Assembly: GCF_018531375.1 (NCBI RefSeq)
Contig: NZ_JAHBOH010000001.1
Span: 682,001 to 746,000, forward strand
Source of the DNA: Cellulomonas fulva
Lineage (GTDB): Bacteria > Actinomycetota > Actinomycetes > Actinomycetales > Cellulomonadaceae
Direction of reading: 5' to 3'
Length of the DNA: 64,000 nucleotides
Part shown: positions 17,966 to 27,454 of the stretch, piece by piece
Numbering within the stretch: the stretch's first letter is position 1
Layout: each line of letters opens with the position of its first letter
Position numbers and translations under genes: made by a program
The notes under the pieces: generated by a model
Databases searched by the model: none
What the model saw: only the letters and a program-made list of their open reading frames with translations
Told to the model about the DNA's origin: nothing

Positions 17966-18888
17966 CGCTCGTCCTCGGGCACGCGGGCGGCCGCGAGCTC
18001 GTCGGAGTACTCGCGCAGGAACAGGTCCTCGAGCGTCGGCGGGTGCGCGACGAGCGAGCGCACGCCGTGCTGCGGCAGGCTCGCCAGGACGCCGTCGAGC
18101 GCGTCGGTCTCGGTCTCGAACGCCAGGTGCTCGTCCTCCCGGCGCAGGTGGTGCACGCCCGCGATCCGGGCGAGCGCCGCCTGGGCGGCGTCCGCGTCGC
18201 GCACGCCCGCGGTCACCGAGGTCCGCGTGAGGCCGCGCAGCTCGTCGAGCGAGCCGGAGGCCACCGCGCGGCCGTGGCGGATGATCGTGACCCGGTGGGC
18301 CAGCGCCTCGACCTGCGCCAGGATGTGGCTGGACAGCAGCACCGTGCGGCCGTCCGCCGCGGCCTCCCGCACCACCTCCTGGAACAGCGCCTCCATGAGC
18401 GGGTCGAGCCCGCTGGTCGGCTCGTCCATCAGCAGCAGCTCGACGTCCGCCGCGAGCGCCGCGACCAGCGCGACCTTCTGCCGGTTGCCCTTGGAGTACG
18501 CGTGGCCCTTGATCCGCGGGTCGAGCTCGAACCGTTCCACCAGGTCGTCGCGCCGTCGCGGGTCCAGGCCGCCGCGCAGCCGGCCGAGCAGGTCGATCGA
18601 CTCGCCACCGGACAGGTTGGGCCACAGGTTGACGTCGCCCGGCACGTAGGCGAGCCGGCGGTGCAGCGCCACCGCGTCGCGCCAGGGGTCCCCGTCCAGC
18701 AGCCGCACGTCGCCCTCGTCGGGCCGCAGCAGACCCAGCAGCACCCGGATGGTGGTGGACTTCCCGGCCCCGTTGGGTCCCAGGAAGCCGTGCACCTCAC
18801 CCGTGGCGACGTGCAGGTCGAAGCCGTCGAGCGCCCGCTTGGGGCCGAACGTCTTCACGAGCCCGTCGACCGCGATCGCGTCCGTCAT
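17962..18888 (-). CDS. ABC exporter ATP-binding protein
   Basis: 308-residue ATPase of the DrrA/CcmA class. Walker A is GPNGAGKST, the signature region is YSKGNRQKVALVAAL (S-K-G-N replacing LSGGQ, common in this exporter subfamily), Walker B is LLLMDEPTSGLD and the switch His is in LSSHIL. The C-terminal 90 residues form the usual DrrA-type accessory domain ending in PPTLEDLFLREY. ATG 18888 follows GAGGAG and overlaps the TetR stop by 4 bp (ATGA). Energises the adjacent two-half permease. Confidence 0.95.
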   Translation of the reverse strand: MTDAIAVDGLVKTFGPKRALDGFDLHVATGEVHGFLGPNGAGKSTTIRVLLGLLRPDEGDVRLLDGDPWRDAVALHRRLAYVPGDVNLWPNLSGGESIDLLGRLRGGLDPRRRDDLVERFELDPRIKGHAYSKGNRQKVALVAALAADVELLLMDEPTSGLDPLMEALFQEVVREAAADGRTVLLSSHILAQVEALAHRVTIIRHGRAVASGSLDELRGLTRTSVTAGVRDADAAQAALARIAGVHHLRREDEHLAFETETDALDGVLASLPQHGVRSLVAHPPTLEDLFLREYSDELAAARVPEDER

Positions 18889-19631
18889 GGAGTCTCCTCG
18901 AGGGTGGTGGTGGTCGGAGGTGGGGTGGCCGGAGGTGGGGTGGTCGGAGGTGGCGTGGCTGGGGACGGGGACACGGGGGGTGGGGCGGCCTGCGCGGTGA
19001 CCGCCAGGTCGTAGGCGTCCAGGTACGACGAGTCCGCGAACACCCCGTGCGTGTAGAGCTCGAGCACCGCGCGGACGTCCGCACCCATGGCGGCAATGGC
19101 CGCACGCGGGTCGCTGGTGGGTGCGGGCCCGGTCCCGGCGGACGCGCGGACCTGCGCGACGAGCAGGAGGCCGAGGTCCACCGCGACGAGCACGCGCGCC
19201 ATCGCCGCGACGTCCGTGCCCGCGCGCACCGCACCGTCGGCGACGCCGTCGGCCAGGTACCGCGCGCTCGCCTCGACGAGCCCGTCGACCAGGTGCGCCG
19301 CCAGCGCACCGCCGGCCAGCAGCGAGCGGACGAGGTACGCGACGATCGGCGCCAGGTCGTCCGCCTCCGCGATCCGCGCGGCGGTCTGCTCCGGCGTCGC
19401 GTGCCGCATCGTGGTCGCGAGCTCGTCGCCCACGACCTCGAGCACGTGCGCGTCGCACGCCGCACGCAGGCCGTCCTTGGTGCCGAAGTGGTGGATGACC
19501 AGGGCCGCGGACACGCCGGCGTCGGCCGCGATCGCCCGCAGCGGGGTGTCGAAGCCGTCCCGGGCGAACCGCTGCATCGCCGCGTCGCGGATGCGCGCGC
19601 GAGCGGTCAGGTCGTCCGGTGATGAACGCAC
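18885..19631 (-). CDS. TetR-family regulator of the ABC exporter
   Basis: About 248 residues. N-terminal HTH (RIRDAAMQRFARDGFDTPLRAIAADAGVSAALVIHHFGTK), helical ligand domain to about residue 210, then a Pro/Thr/Ala tail built from PPPTT/PPPAT units encoded by 15-bp tandem DNA repeats. GTG 19631 is preferred over GTG 19649 because a candidate operator covers the latter; neither has a strong ribosome-binding site. First gene of a three-gene operon with ATPase and permease, each overlapping by 4 bp. It probably represses its own exporter operon. Confidence 0.88.
   Translation of the reverse strand: MRSSPDDLTARARIRDAAMQRFARDGFDTPLRAIAADAGVSAALVIHHFGTKDGLRAACDAHVLEVVGDELATTMRHATPEQTAARIAEADDLAPIVAYLVRSLLAGGALAAHLVDGLVEASARYLADGVADGAVRAGTDVAAMARVLVAVDLGLLLVAQVRASAGTGPAPTSDPRAAIAAMGADVRAVLELYTHGVFADSSYLDAYDLAVTAQAAPPPVSPSPATPPPTTPPPATPPPTTTTLEETP
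18909..18968. repeat. 15-bp tandem repeats encoding the Pro/Thr tail of the exporter TetR
   Basis: Three near-identical units of GGTGG(T/C)CGGAGGTGG (18909-18953) followed by a degenerate fourth. Being a multiple of three, they add PPPxT units in frame at the C-terminus, after the last recognisable TetR helix. Confidence 0.75.
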
Positions 19632-19642
19632 GTGCAGCAGGC

Positions 19643-19656
19643 TAAACACTTGTTCA
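19643..19656. promoter_or_regulatory. Candidate operator of the exporter operon
   Basis: The sequence TAAACACTTGTTCA, read on the minus strand as TGAACAAGTGTTTA, forms an imperfect palindrome (arms TGAACA and TGTTTA, one mismatch). It lies at the 5' end of the TetR gene and resembles the TGAACA-type operators of some TetR repressors. Confidence 0.4.
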
Positions 19657-19754
19657 GTCGCGCCGCAAGACCCTCGCGCGCGGGGCGGCCGGTGCGCGCC
19701 GGCGCCGCGGGCTCGTCGGTTCCGGTCCCGGTCTCCGGCGGGGGCGGGCTCGCC

Positions 19755-21233
19755 ATGTCAGAGCCGGTGCGTACCGTGCTCCGCGTGACGAGGACCAGTA
19801 CGCGCGCCGGCGCGACGAGCCGCGCGGGCTTCCGCTGCACCGAGTGCGGCTGGACCGCGACCAAGTGGGTCGGCCGCTGCGGCGAGTGCCAGGCGTGGGG
19901 GTCGGTGGTCGAGGACGCGGGGCCGGGTGGCGGCGCGCCGCGCACGGCCGCGGCTCCCCCGCCGCGCGGACCGGCGCTCCCGATCGACCAGATCCCGGGC
20001 GAGACCGCCCAGGCGCGCCCGACCGGGGTGGACGAGCTCGACCGCGTGCTCGGCGGCGGCCTGGTCCCCGGCGCCGTGGTGCTGCTCGCCGGGGAGCCCG
20101 GCGTGGGCAAGTCGACCCTGCTGCTGGACGTCGCCGCCCGCGCGGCGCGCGGCGGCCGCCGGGTCCTGTACGTCACGGGCGAGGAGTCGGCGGCCCAGGT
20201 GCGGCTGCGCGCGGGCCGGATCCGGGCGCTGGACCCGAACCTGCTGCTCGCGGACGAGACGGACCTCGGGGCGGTGCTCGGCCACATCGAGCAGTCCGCG
20301 CCGGACCTCTTCGTGCTCGACTCCGTGCAGACGGTCGCGTCGGCGCAGGTCGAGGGCACGGCGGGCGGCGTCGCGCAGGTGCGGGAGGTGAGCTCGGCGG
20401 TCATCCAGGCGGCCAAGTCGCGCGGCATGCCGGCGGTGATCGTGGGCCACGTGACCAAGGACGGCTCGGTCGCCGGGCCGCGCACGCTCGAGCACCTGGT
20501 CGACGTGGTGTGCCAGTTCGAGGGCGACCGCCACTCGCGGCTGCGTCTGCTGCGCGCCACCAAGAACCGCTACGGCCCGACGGACGAGGTCGGCTGCTTC
20601 GACCTGTCCGAGCAGGGCATCGTGGGCCTCGCCGACCCGTCCGGCCTGTTCGTCTCCCAGGCGCTGCACGCCGTCCCCGGCACGTGCCTGACCGTGACGC
20701 TCGAGGGCCGGCGTCCGCTCGCGGTCGAGGTCCAGGCGCTGGTCGCCCCGTCGGCGGCGCCCAACCCGCGCCGCACCACCAGCGGCGTGGACTCGGCGCG
20801 CCTCGCGATGGTGCTCGCCGTGCTGCAGCGCCGCCTCGGCGCGCGGCTCGCCGACCAGGACGTCTACGTCTCGACCGTGGGCGGCGCGCGCGTCGTCGAG
20901 CCGGCCGGCGACCTCGCGCTCGCGCTCGCCGCGGTCGGGTCGCGGGAGGACGTCGCCCTGCCGCGCGGGCTCGTCGCGCTCGGGGAGGTCGGCCTCGCCG
21001 GCGAGATCCGGGCGGTCCCGGGCATCGGGCGCCGGCTCGCGGAGGCCGCGCGGCTGGGCTTCCGACGCGCTATCGTCCCGGCGTCGTCGGTCGAGGACCT
21101 CGTGGCACCCGAGGGCGTCCACGTCGTCGGGGCGCGGGACCTGGCGCACGCGGTCTCGGTGCTCACCGCGTCCGCGGCCGCCGCCTCGGCGCCGGAGCCG
21201 CGACCCGGCGTCGACGCGGCCGCGCGCCGCTGA
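19755..21233 (+). CDS. radA: DNA repair protein RadA
   Basis: 492-residue RecA-like branch-migration ATPase acting in recombination repair. It has an N-terminal C4 zinc ribbon (CTECGW and CGEC), Walker [10 protein letters not shown], the RadA-specific KNRxG motif ([11 protein letters not shown]) and a C-terminal Lon-protease-like domain (about residues 330-470, with [12 protein letters not shown]). Start choice is uncertain: ATG 19755 or GTG 19785, neither with a strong ribosome-binding site. It is followed 71 bases later by disA, an arrangement conserved in Actinobacteria and Bacilli where RadA can modulate DisA activity. Confidence 0.96.
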   Translation: MSEPVRTVLRVTRTSTRAGATSRAGFRCTECGWTATKWVGRCGECQAWGSVVEDAGPGGGAPRTAAAPPPRGPALPIDQIPGETAQARPTGVDELDRVLGGGLVPGAVVLLAGEPGVGKSTLLLDVAARAARGGRRVLYVTGEESAAQVRLRAGRIRALDPNLLLADETDLGAVLGHIEQSAPDLFVLDSVQTVASAQVEGTAGGVAQVREVSSAVIQAAKSRGMPAVIVGHVTKDGSVAGPRTLEHLVDVVCQFEGDRHSRLRLLRATKNRYGPTDEVGCFDLSEQGIVGLADPSGLFVSQALHAVPGTCLTVTLEGRRPLAVEVQALVAPSAAPNPRRTTSGVDSARLAMVLAVLQRRLGARLADQDVYVSTVGGARVVEPAGDLALALAAVGSREDVALPRGLVALGEVGLAGEIRAVPGIGRRLAEAARLGFRRAIVPASSVEDLVAPEGVHVVGARDLAHAVSVLTASAAAASAPEPRPGVDAAARR

Positions 21234-21304
21234 GGCACGCCGTCGACGCGGAAGTCACCCGCGCGGCGCCGGGGGTCCCACGATGGCGTCGTTACCATGC
21301 TCCC

Positions 21305-22381
21305 GTGGCCGCCTCGCACGCTTCCGATGACCTGCTGCGCTCGACGCTGGCCGCCGTCGCGCCCGGAGGCGAGCTGCGGGACGGTCTCGAGCGGATCCTG
21401 CGGGGCCGCACGGGTGCGCTGATCGTCCTCGGCTTCGACCGGACGGTCGAGAGCATCTGCTCCGGCGGGTTCGTGCTCGACGTCGAGTTCTCCGCCACGC
21501 GCCTGCGCGAGCTGTGCAAGATGGACGGCGCCGTCGTGGTCGACCGGGACATCTCCCGCATCGTGCGCGCGGCCGTGCAGCTGCTCCCGGACGTGACGAT
21601 CGAGACCTCCGAGTCCGGCACGCGGCACCGCACGGCCGAGCGCGTCGCCAAGCAGACCGGGCTCCCGGTCATCTCGGTCTCGGCCTCCATGCGGATCATC
21701 GCCCTCTACGTCGAGGACCGCCGCTACGTCCTCGAGGACTCGACCACGATCCTGTCCCGGGCGAACCAGGCCCTGGCCACGCTCGAGCGCTACAAGTCCC
21801 GTCTCGACGAGGTCTCGGGCACCCTCTCCGCGCTCGAGATCGAGGACCTCGTCACGGTCCGCGACGTCTCCGCGGTGGTGCAGCGCCTCGAGATGGTGCG
21901 CCGCATCTCCGACGAGATCGAGAGCTACGTCGTCGAGCTCGGCACGGACGGCCGTCTGCTCGCGCTGCAGCACGACGAGCTCGTCGGGACGATCGGCTCC
22001 GACCGCGAGCTCGTGATCCGCGACTACGTCGAGAACGGGCGCACCGACCTCGACACCGTGCTCGCGGCGCTCGGCGAGCTGGACGCCACCGAGCTGCTCG
22101 ACATCGCGCGCATCGCCCGCGTGCTCGGCCTGCCCGGCGCCGGCGACGCGCTCGACGCGGCCGTCGGACCGCGCGGCTACCGGCTGCTCTCGCGCGTGCC
22201 GCGGCTGCCCGGCGCGATCGTCGACCGGCTCGTCGCGCACTTCGGTGGCCTGCAGAAGCTGCTCGCCGCCAACATCGACGACCTCATGGCGGTCGACGGC
22301 GTCGGCGAGCAGCGGGCCCGTGCCGTCCGCGAGGGGCTGTCCCGGCTCGCCGAGTCGAGCATCCTCGAGCGCTACGTCTGA
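21305..22381 (+). CDS. disA: DNA-integrity scanning diadenylate cyclase DisA
   Basis: 358-residue enzyme converting two ATP to cyclic di-AMP, with activity lowered on branched DNA. The N-terminal DAC domain contains the D-G-A motif ([11 protein letters not shown]) and the R-H-R motif ([19 protein letters not shown]). A helical spine follows, and the C-terminal RuvA-like helix-hairpin-helix ([16 protein letters not shown]) binds DNA. Full family length. GTG 21305. Adjacent to radA and near mutY, giving a small genome-integrity cluster. Its stop lies 15 bases from the convergent next gene, with a short CTGACG...CGTCAG hairpin bridging both stops. Confidence 0.97.
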   Translation: MAASHASDDLLRSTLAAVAPGGELRDGLERILRGRTGALIVLGFDRTVESICSGGFVLDVEFSATRLRELCKMDGAVVVDRDISRIVRAAVQLLPDVTIETSESGTRHRTAERVAKQTGLPVISVSASMRIIALYVEDRRYVLEDSTTILSRANQALATLERYKSRLDEVSGTLSALEIEDLVTVRDVSAVVQRLEMVRRISDEIESYVVELGTDGRLLALQHDELVGTIGSDRELVIRDYVENGRTDLDTVLAALGELDATELLDIARIARVLGLPGAGDALDAAVGPRGYRLLSRVPRLPGAIVDRLVAHFGGLQKLLAANIDDLMAVDGVGEQRARAVREGLSRLAESSILERYV

Positions 22382-22395
22382 CGCCCGGCCGCACG

Positions 22396-23106
22396 TCAGC
22401 CGAGGTCGAAGACCGCCTTGCCGACCGTCTCGCCGCCGAGCTGCAGCCGGGCCGTGTAGGTGCCCGCGCCGGGGGCGGTCCGTCCCGTGACGCACCCCGG
22501 CTCCGACCGCACGCGGGACCACGTGAACGTCTCCTTGCTGCTCACCCCGGGCCCCAGCAGCAGCCGCCGGCTCTCGGGGTCGGCGCCCAGGCAGTGGTTC
22601 GTCGACCAGACCACGTCGTCCCCCGAGGTGATGGTCACGCGCCGGTTCTGGTCGCCGGCCTCGAGCAGGCACGTCTCGTCGCCCGTCGTCCGGATCGTGA
22701 TGGCGAGCTGGGGCTTCTCGGCGCCGGTGTACCGCTCGTGCGTGGCCTCGACCGTCACCCGCAGGTCGTCGGACGCGCACACCGCGACGCCCGCGGCGCG
22801 CGCGGCGACCTCGACGTCCGAGAGGGTGGGCGACGGGTCCGGTGCGGCGGGGGACGACGCGTCGGGCGACGGGGTGGTGGGCACGGTCGCCGTCGAACGC
22901 GTCGTGCCCGCTGTGCTCGTCGTGCCCGTCGTCCCTGCGGCGTCGGCGGGTGAGGACCCGCCCCGGCCGGTGAGCCACCACACCAGGAGCAGCACGAGCA
23001 GCACCGGCACGGCCAGGACGACGAGCCGCCGCAGGAGGTAGACCCGCCGCGGCAGCGGAGCGGGTCGCTGCGGGCCGGGTCGCTGCGGGCCGCTGCTCTG
23101 TGCCAC
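22396..23106 (-). CDS. Single-pass secreted-domain protein of unknown function
   Basis: 236 residues: a basic, Pro-rich N-terminus, one membrane span (about 27-46), a Ser/Thr/Pro/Ala linker (about 50-95), and an extracellular beta-sandwich-like domain (about 100-236). The domain has three cysteines near TCLLEAG, NHCLGAD and PGCVTG plus one in VAVCASDD, so two disulfides are possible. The hallmark strands (LAITIRTTGDETCLLEAG, VWSTNHCLG) resemble small Ig-like domains in actinobacterial membrane proteins; I cannot name it. GTG 23106 follows AAGGAG at 4-5 bases. Convergent with disA. Confidence 0.8.
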   Translation of the reverse strand: MAQSSGPQRPGPQRPAPLPRRVYLLRRLVVLAVPVLLVLLLVWWLTGRGGSSPADAAGTTGTTSTAGTTRSTATVPTTPSPDASSPAAPDPSPTLSDVEVAARAAGVAVCASDDLRVTVEATHERYTGAEKPQLAITIRTTGDETCLLEAGDQNRRVTITSGDDVVWSTNHCLGADPESRRLLLGPGVSSKETFTWSRVRSEPGCVTGRTAPGAGTYTARLQLGGETVGKAVFDLG

Positions 23107-23239
23107 GGAGCTCCTTGTCGTCGCGGGACCGGCCGCGGGGTGGACGGCGGCGCCCACCACGGTACGAGCCGGGCGGCACCGCCCGGGTGACCGTGCACCG
23201 GCGCGCCGCGTGACCCCGATCGCTTGGCAGGATGCGGGG

Positions 23240-24181
23240 GTGACCGCCTCGACCCCGCCGCGCCCGCCCGTCCCGGGCCTGGGTGCGGGCATCGCCGGCG
23301 CCCTCGTCGGCGTCGTCGTCGGCTGGTACGACGAGCACGCGCGCGACCTGCCGTGGCGCGCCCACGACCGGACGCCGTGGGGCGTCCTGGTCAGCGAGGT
23401 CATGCTGCAGCAGACGCCCGTGGTGCGGGTCGAGCCGGCGTGGCGGGCGTGGTTGGAGCGCTGGCCCACGCCCGCCGACCTGGCCGCCGCGTCCTCCGCC
23501 GACGTCCTGCGCGCGTGGGACCGGCTCGGCTACCCGCGGCGCGCGCTGCGGCTCCAGGAGTGCGCCCGCGCCCTGGTCGAGCGGCACGGCGGCGCGGTGC
23601 CGGACGACGAGGCCGCGCTCCTCGCCCTGCCCGGGATCGGCTCCTACACCGCGGCGGCGGTGCGGGCCTTCGCGTTCGGCCGCCGCGCGGTGGTGCTCGA
23701 CACGAACGTGCGCCGGGTCCTGGCCCGCGCGGTCGACGGGCACGCGCTGCCCGCGCCCTCGCAGACCGTCGCGGAGGTCGCCCGCGCCGCGGCCGTGGTG
23801 CCGCCCGACGACGCGTCCGCCGCGCGCTGGGCCCAGGCGAGCATGGAGCTCGGCGCGGTGGTGTGCACGGCCAGGTCGCCGCGCTGCGGGGCGTGCCCGC
23901 TGGTCTCGTCGTGCGCGTGGGTGGCGGCCGGACGCCCGGGCGACGTGCACGCCCACCGCCGTCGCACGCAGGGCTGGGCGGGCACCGACCGGCAGGTGCG
24001 CGGGCGGCTCATGGCGCTGCTGCGGGACGCGCCGGCCCCGGTCCCCGAGCCCGCGCTGGACGACGCGTGGCCCGCGACCGAGCAGCGCGCGCGGGCGCTC
24101 GCCGGCCTGCTCGCGGACGGCCTCGCGCGCGAGCTCCCGTCGGCCGACGACGCCCCGCCGTCGTACGCGCTGCCCTCCTGA
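23240..24181 (+). CDS. mutY: A/G-specific adenine glycosylase MutY
   Basis: Base-excision glycosylase removing A opposite 8-oxoG (about 313 residues, alternative GTG start at 23210 adding ten). Shown by the catalytic Glu in SEVMLQQT, the helix-hairpin-helix LPGIGSYTAAAV, the catalytic Asp in VVLDTNVRRV and a C-x6-C-x2-C-x5-C iron-sulfur motif (CTARSPRCGACPLVSSC). The C-terminal portion is short and lacks a clear NUDT1-like 8-oxoG-recognition domain, as in many actinobacterial MutY proteins. Near radA and disA. Confidence 0.95.
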   Translation: MTASTPPRPPVPGLGAGIAGALVGVVVGWYDEHARDLPWRAHDRTPWGVLVSEVMLQQTPVVRVEPAWRAWLERWPTPADLAAASSADVLRAWDRLGYPRRALRLQECARALVERHGGAVPDDEAALLALPGIGSYTAAAVRAFAFGRRAVVLDTNVRRVLARAVDGHALPAPSQTVAEVARAAAVVPPDDASAARWAQASMELGAVVCTARSPRCGACPLVSSCAWVAAGRPGDVHAHRRRTQGWAGTDRQVRGRLMALLRDAPAPVPEPALDDAWPATEQRARALAGLLADGLARELPSADDAPPSYALPS

Positions 24182-24339
24182 GGCGCCGTCGTCGTCCCGG
24201 CCTCGCTGCCGGGGCGCGGTGCACGCGCACCCGGGCACCCGGGCACGGCACCCGGCGACCGTCGCCCGGCACGGATGTGCAGCGGTACGGATGAGGTGCG
24301 CCGCCGTGCGGTGGCGGCGACCCGGTGACCGGTGCGCGG

Positions 24340-25329
24340 TCAGCCGGAGCGGGACCGCGTCCGGCGCGCGGGCGGGTCCGCCGCCTCGAGGAGGACGCCG
24401 GCCGTCATCTCGTCGACGACGAGGTCGGTGACCACGCCCGCGCGCAGCGCCGCGAGCAGGGGCGTCACCTTGTTGTCGCCCGCGACCACGCACACGCGGC
24501 GCGGCAGGCGCTGCAGCTCCGTCGGCGTCGGGCCGGTGGCCCGCGCGTTGAGCGGCACGTCCTGCCACGAGCCGTCGGCGCGCAGGAAGACCGTGCACAC
24601 GTCGCCGACCACGCCCTCGTCGTGCAGGACGCGCACGTCCGCGTCGTCGAGGTAGCCCGCCGAGTACACGTGCGACGGCACCGCGCCCGCCACCGCGCCC
24701 ACCGAGAAGACCGCGATGTCCGCGCGGTGCTGCATGTCGAGCACGCGACGCACCGAGCGCTCGCGCCACATCGCGGCCTTGGTGTCCGAGAAGTCGAAGA
24801 ACGCCGGGACCGAGAAATGGTGCACGGCCGCCCCGAAGGCGGTGCCGAAGGAGGAGATCAGGTCGCTTGCGTAGTCGACGCCCGACGTGCGCATGTTCGC
24901 CGCTCCGTTGAGCTGGACCACCGCCGCGCCGCGCGTGGGCTTGGGCGCCAGGAACCGCGAGACCGAGGCGAGCGTGGTGCCCCACGCGACGCCCAGCACC
25001 ATGTCCGAGTCGAACCACGAGGACAGGAGCTTGGCGGCGGTCATCGACACCTGGTCGAGGCGTTCGATCTGCGACGACGAGTCCGGCACGGGCACCACGT
25101 AGGCGTCGATGCCGAACGCGCTCGCGAGCGAACGCCCGAGCCCGGGCGCCCGCGTGCTCGCCGGGCGCAGCGTGATCTCGACCAGGCCGGTCTCCCGCGC
25201 ACGCTTGATCAACCGGGAGACGGTGGACCGGGACGTGCCGAGGTGCCGGGCGATGACCTCCATCTTGAGGTCCTGGAGGTAGTACATCGAGGCCGCCCGG
25301 AGCACGTCCTGCTCGCGTTCGGTGTCCAT
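24340..25329 (-). CDS. SorC/DeoR-type sugar-binding regulator, probably of the glycerol genes
   Basis: 329-residue regulator. N-terminal HTH (DVLRAASMYYLQDLKMEVIARHLGTSRSTVSRLIKRA) and a C-terminal sugar-phosphate-binding Rossmann-like domain (about 60-310, with LGVAWGTTLASVSRFL and GVVGDVCTVFL) as in SorC, CggR and DeoR-like regulators. ATG 25329; GTG 25335 is an alternative. It is divergent from glpD with a 188-base shared control region containing an inverted repeat, so it probably senses glycerol 3-phosphate or a related phosphosugar and controls glpD-glpF-glpK. A distinct solution from the IclR-type GylR of Streptomyces. Confidence 0.9.
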   Translation of the reverse strand: MDTEREQDVLRAASMYYLQDLKMEVIARHLGTSRSTVSRLIKRARETGLVEITLRPASTRAPGLGRSLASAFGIDAYVVPVPDSSSQIERLDQVSMTAAKLLSSWFDSDMVLGVAWGTTLASVSRFLAPKPTRGAAVVQLNGAANMRTSGVDYASDLISSFGTAFGAAVHHFSVPAFFDFSDTKAAMWRERSVRRVLDMQHRADIAVFSVGAVAGAVPSHVYSAGYLDDADVRVLHDEGVVGDVCTVFLRADGSWQDVPLNARATGPTPTELQRLPRRVCVVAGDNKVTPLLAALRAGVVTDLVVDEMTAGVLLEAADPPARRTRSRSG

Positions 25330-25373
25330 GCCCACGACCCCCTCGCCGCCGCCGCTGCCGGCGCGTCCCGGGA

Positions 25374-25387
25374 TGCACGTATGTGCA
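25374..25387. promoter_or_regulatory. Candidate operator between the SorC regulator and glpD
   Basis: TGCACGTATGTGCA, with perfect 5-bp arms TGCAC and GTGCA, lies in the divergent control region; a second partial dyad (ATGTGCA...TGCGCAT) overlaps it immediately downstream. The placement suits a shared operator for the regulator and glpD. Confidence 0.45.
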
Positions 25388-25517
25388 CTCGGGTTGCGCA
25401 TCTGTTCCGCCCGTGATGACCATAGCGAGCGACGGCCGCGGCGGCGAGGGGAAGCCCACGCCCGGGGACGTCGACGGGAGCCGGGTGAACCGGACGGCGA
25501 CACCAGGAGGACGTGCG

Positions 25518-27329
25518 ATGAGGACGGCGCCGCTGACGGCCCAGGCCCGGCAGGACGCGCTCACGAGGCTGCGGGACTCGGCGCAGCAGGGCGACGAGCT
25601 CGACGTGCTCGTCATCGGCGGCGGCGTGACCGGCGCGGGCATCGCGCTCGACGCCGTGACGCGCGGGCTGTCCACCGCCGTCGTCGAGGCGCAGGACTGG
25701 GCCAGCGGGACCTCGAGCCGGTCCAGCAAGCTGGTGCACGGTGGCCTCCGCTACCTGCAGATGCTCGACTTCCACCTGGTCCGCGAGGCGCTGACCGAGC
25801 GGGACCTGCTGATCACCCGCATCGCGCCGCACCTGGTCAAGCCGGTGTCGTTCCTCTACCCGCTCGAGAACCGCGTCTGGGAGCGGGCGTACGTCGGCGC
25901 CGGCGTGGCCCTGTACGACACGCTGGCGAGCGTGTCCGGCTCGCGCCGCGCGATGCCGATCCACAAGCACCTGTCCCGCAAGGGCATGGAGCGGCTGTTC
26001 CCCGACCTGCGGCACGACGCGGCGATCGGCGCGGTCCGCTACTGGGACGCGAGCGTCGACGACGCGCGCCTGGTCTCGACGCTGGTGCGGACCGCGGTGA
26101 GCTACGGCGCGCACGCGGCCAGCCGCACGCAGGTGCTGGACCTGCAGACCACGACGGGCGGCGCCGTCACCGGCGCGGTCGTCGAGGACCTCGAGACGGG
26201 CGAGTCCATCGACGTCCGGGCGCGCCACGTCATCAACGCGACGGGCGTCTGGACCGAGCAGACCGAGTCGCTGGCGGGCTCCGAGGGCGGGCTGCGGGTG
26301 CTCGCGTCCAAGGGCATCCACATCGTGGTGCCGCGCTCGCGCATCGCCGGGAACACCGGCCTGATCCTGCAGACCGAGAAGTCCGTGCTCTTCATCATCC
26401 CGTGGTCGCGCTACTGGGTGATCGGCACCACCGACACCCCGTGGGAGCAGGAGCTCACGCACCCCGTGGCGACCAGCGCGGACATCGACTACGTCATCGA
26501 CCACGCCAACGCCGTGCTCTCCCGCCCGATCACGCGGGACGACGTCATCGGCACCTGGGCCGGGCTGCGGCCGCTGCTGCAGCCGGGCACCAAGGAGGGC
26601 ACCTCGTCGGCCAAGGTGTCCCGCGAGCACACGGTCGCGTCGCCGACGCCGGGCCTCACCGTGATCGCCGGCGGCAAGCTCACCACCTACCGCGTGATGG
26701 CCAAGGACGCCGTCGACTTCGCGATCGGCTCGCGCGCCACCACGCTGCCGTCGCTCACGCACGACCTGCCGCTCGTCGGCGCCGAGGGGCTCGCCGTGGT
26801 CCAGCGGCAGGCCCGGGCCATCGGCAAGCGCTACGGCTGGGACCGTCCGCGGATGGACCACCTGCTGCACCGGTACGGGTCGCTGCTGAGCGAGCTCACC
26901 GACCTGGTCGACGAGCGTCCCGACCTCGCGCAGCCGCTCGCCCACGCGCCGGCGTACGTGGGTGCCGAGATCGTCTACGCCGCGAGCCACGAGGGCGCGC
27001 TGCACCTGGACGACGTCCTCATGCACCGCACGCGCCTCAACTACGAGGTCGCGGACAAGGGCGTCGCCGCGCTGGAGGAGATCGCCGACCTCGTCGCGCC
27101 CGTCCTCGGCTGGGACGACCGCACGCGCAGCCAGGAGATCGAGGCGTACCGCGCCCGCGCGGAGGCCGAGGAGCAGGCGGCCGAGCAGCCCGACGACGAC
27201 GCGGCCGAGCGCGTCCGCCTCCGGGCGCGGGACGTGGCGCCGATGCGCCGGATCGGCGAGGGCGCGTCCGGCGGCACCAAGCCCGGGTCGCCGCCCGGCC
27301 GAGGAACCTCGGGGCCGGCCGGCACCTGA
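25518..27329 (+). CDS. glpD: Glycerol-3-phosphate dehydrogenase (FAD, aerobic)
   Basis: 603-residue membrane-associated flavoenzyme oxidising glycerol 3-phosphate to dihydroxyacetone phosphate and passing electrons to quinone. The FAD-binding GxGxxG is VIGGGVTGAGIALDA, and the family motif SSKLVHGGLRYLQ follows. The DAO domain covers about residues 25-380 and the C-terminal GlpD domain about 400-530. The last 60 residues are an acidic then Arg/Gly/Pro tail outside the family core, in line with other actinobacterial GlpD proteins. ATG 25518 follows AGGAGG at 7 bases. First in glpD-glpF-glpK and divergent from the SorC regulator. Confidence 0.97.
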   Translation: MRTAPLTAQARQDALTRLRDSAQQGDELDVLVIGGGVTGAGIALDAVTRGLSTAVVEAQDWASGTSSRSSKLVHGGLRYLQMLDFHLVREALTERDLLITRIAPHLVKPVSFLYPLENRVWERAYVGAGVALYDTLASVSGSRRAMPIHKHLSRKGMERLFPDLRHDAAIGAVRYWDASVDDARLVSTLVRTAVSYGAHAASRTQVLDLQTTTGGAVTGAVVEDLETGESIDVRARHVINATGVWTEQTESLAGSEGGLRVLASKGIHIVVPRSRIAGNTGLILQTEKSVLFIIPWSRYWVIGTTDTPWEQELTHPVATSADIDYVIDHANAVLSRPITRDDVIGTWAGLRPLLQPGTKEGTSSAKVSREHTVASPTPGLTVIAGGKLTTYRVMAKDAVDFAIGSRATTLPSLTHDLPLVGAEGLAVVQRQARAIGKRYGWDRPRMDHLLHRYGSLLSELTDLVDERPDLAQPLAHAPAYVGAEIVYAASHEGALHLDDVLMHRTRLNYEVADKGVAALEEIADLVAPVLGWDDRTRSQEIEAYRARAEAEEQAAEQPDDDAAERVRLRARDVAPMRRIGEGASGGTKPGSPPGRGTSGPAGT

Positions 27330-27454
27330 GCGGCGGTGCGGCGGCAGCCGCCGCGCCGTCAGCACCACCCGCGCGGTGCCCGCACCGCGCACAGCACACC
27401 CCCCGCACGCACGCGGGTGCACGTGACAACGAGGTCCGTCAGAAGGGATAGGCC

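Noticed and set aside
20864..25729. Minus-strand open frame of over 1600 codons across radA, disA and mutY
   Set aside because: Antisense shadow; it crosses confident genes on the plus strand and is compositionally Arg/Ala/Gly-rich.
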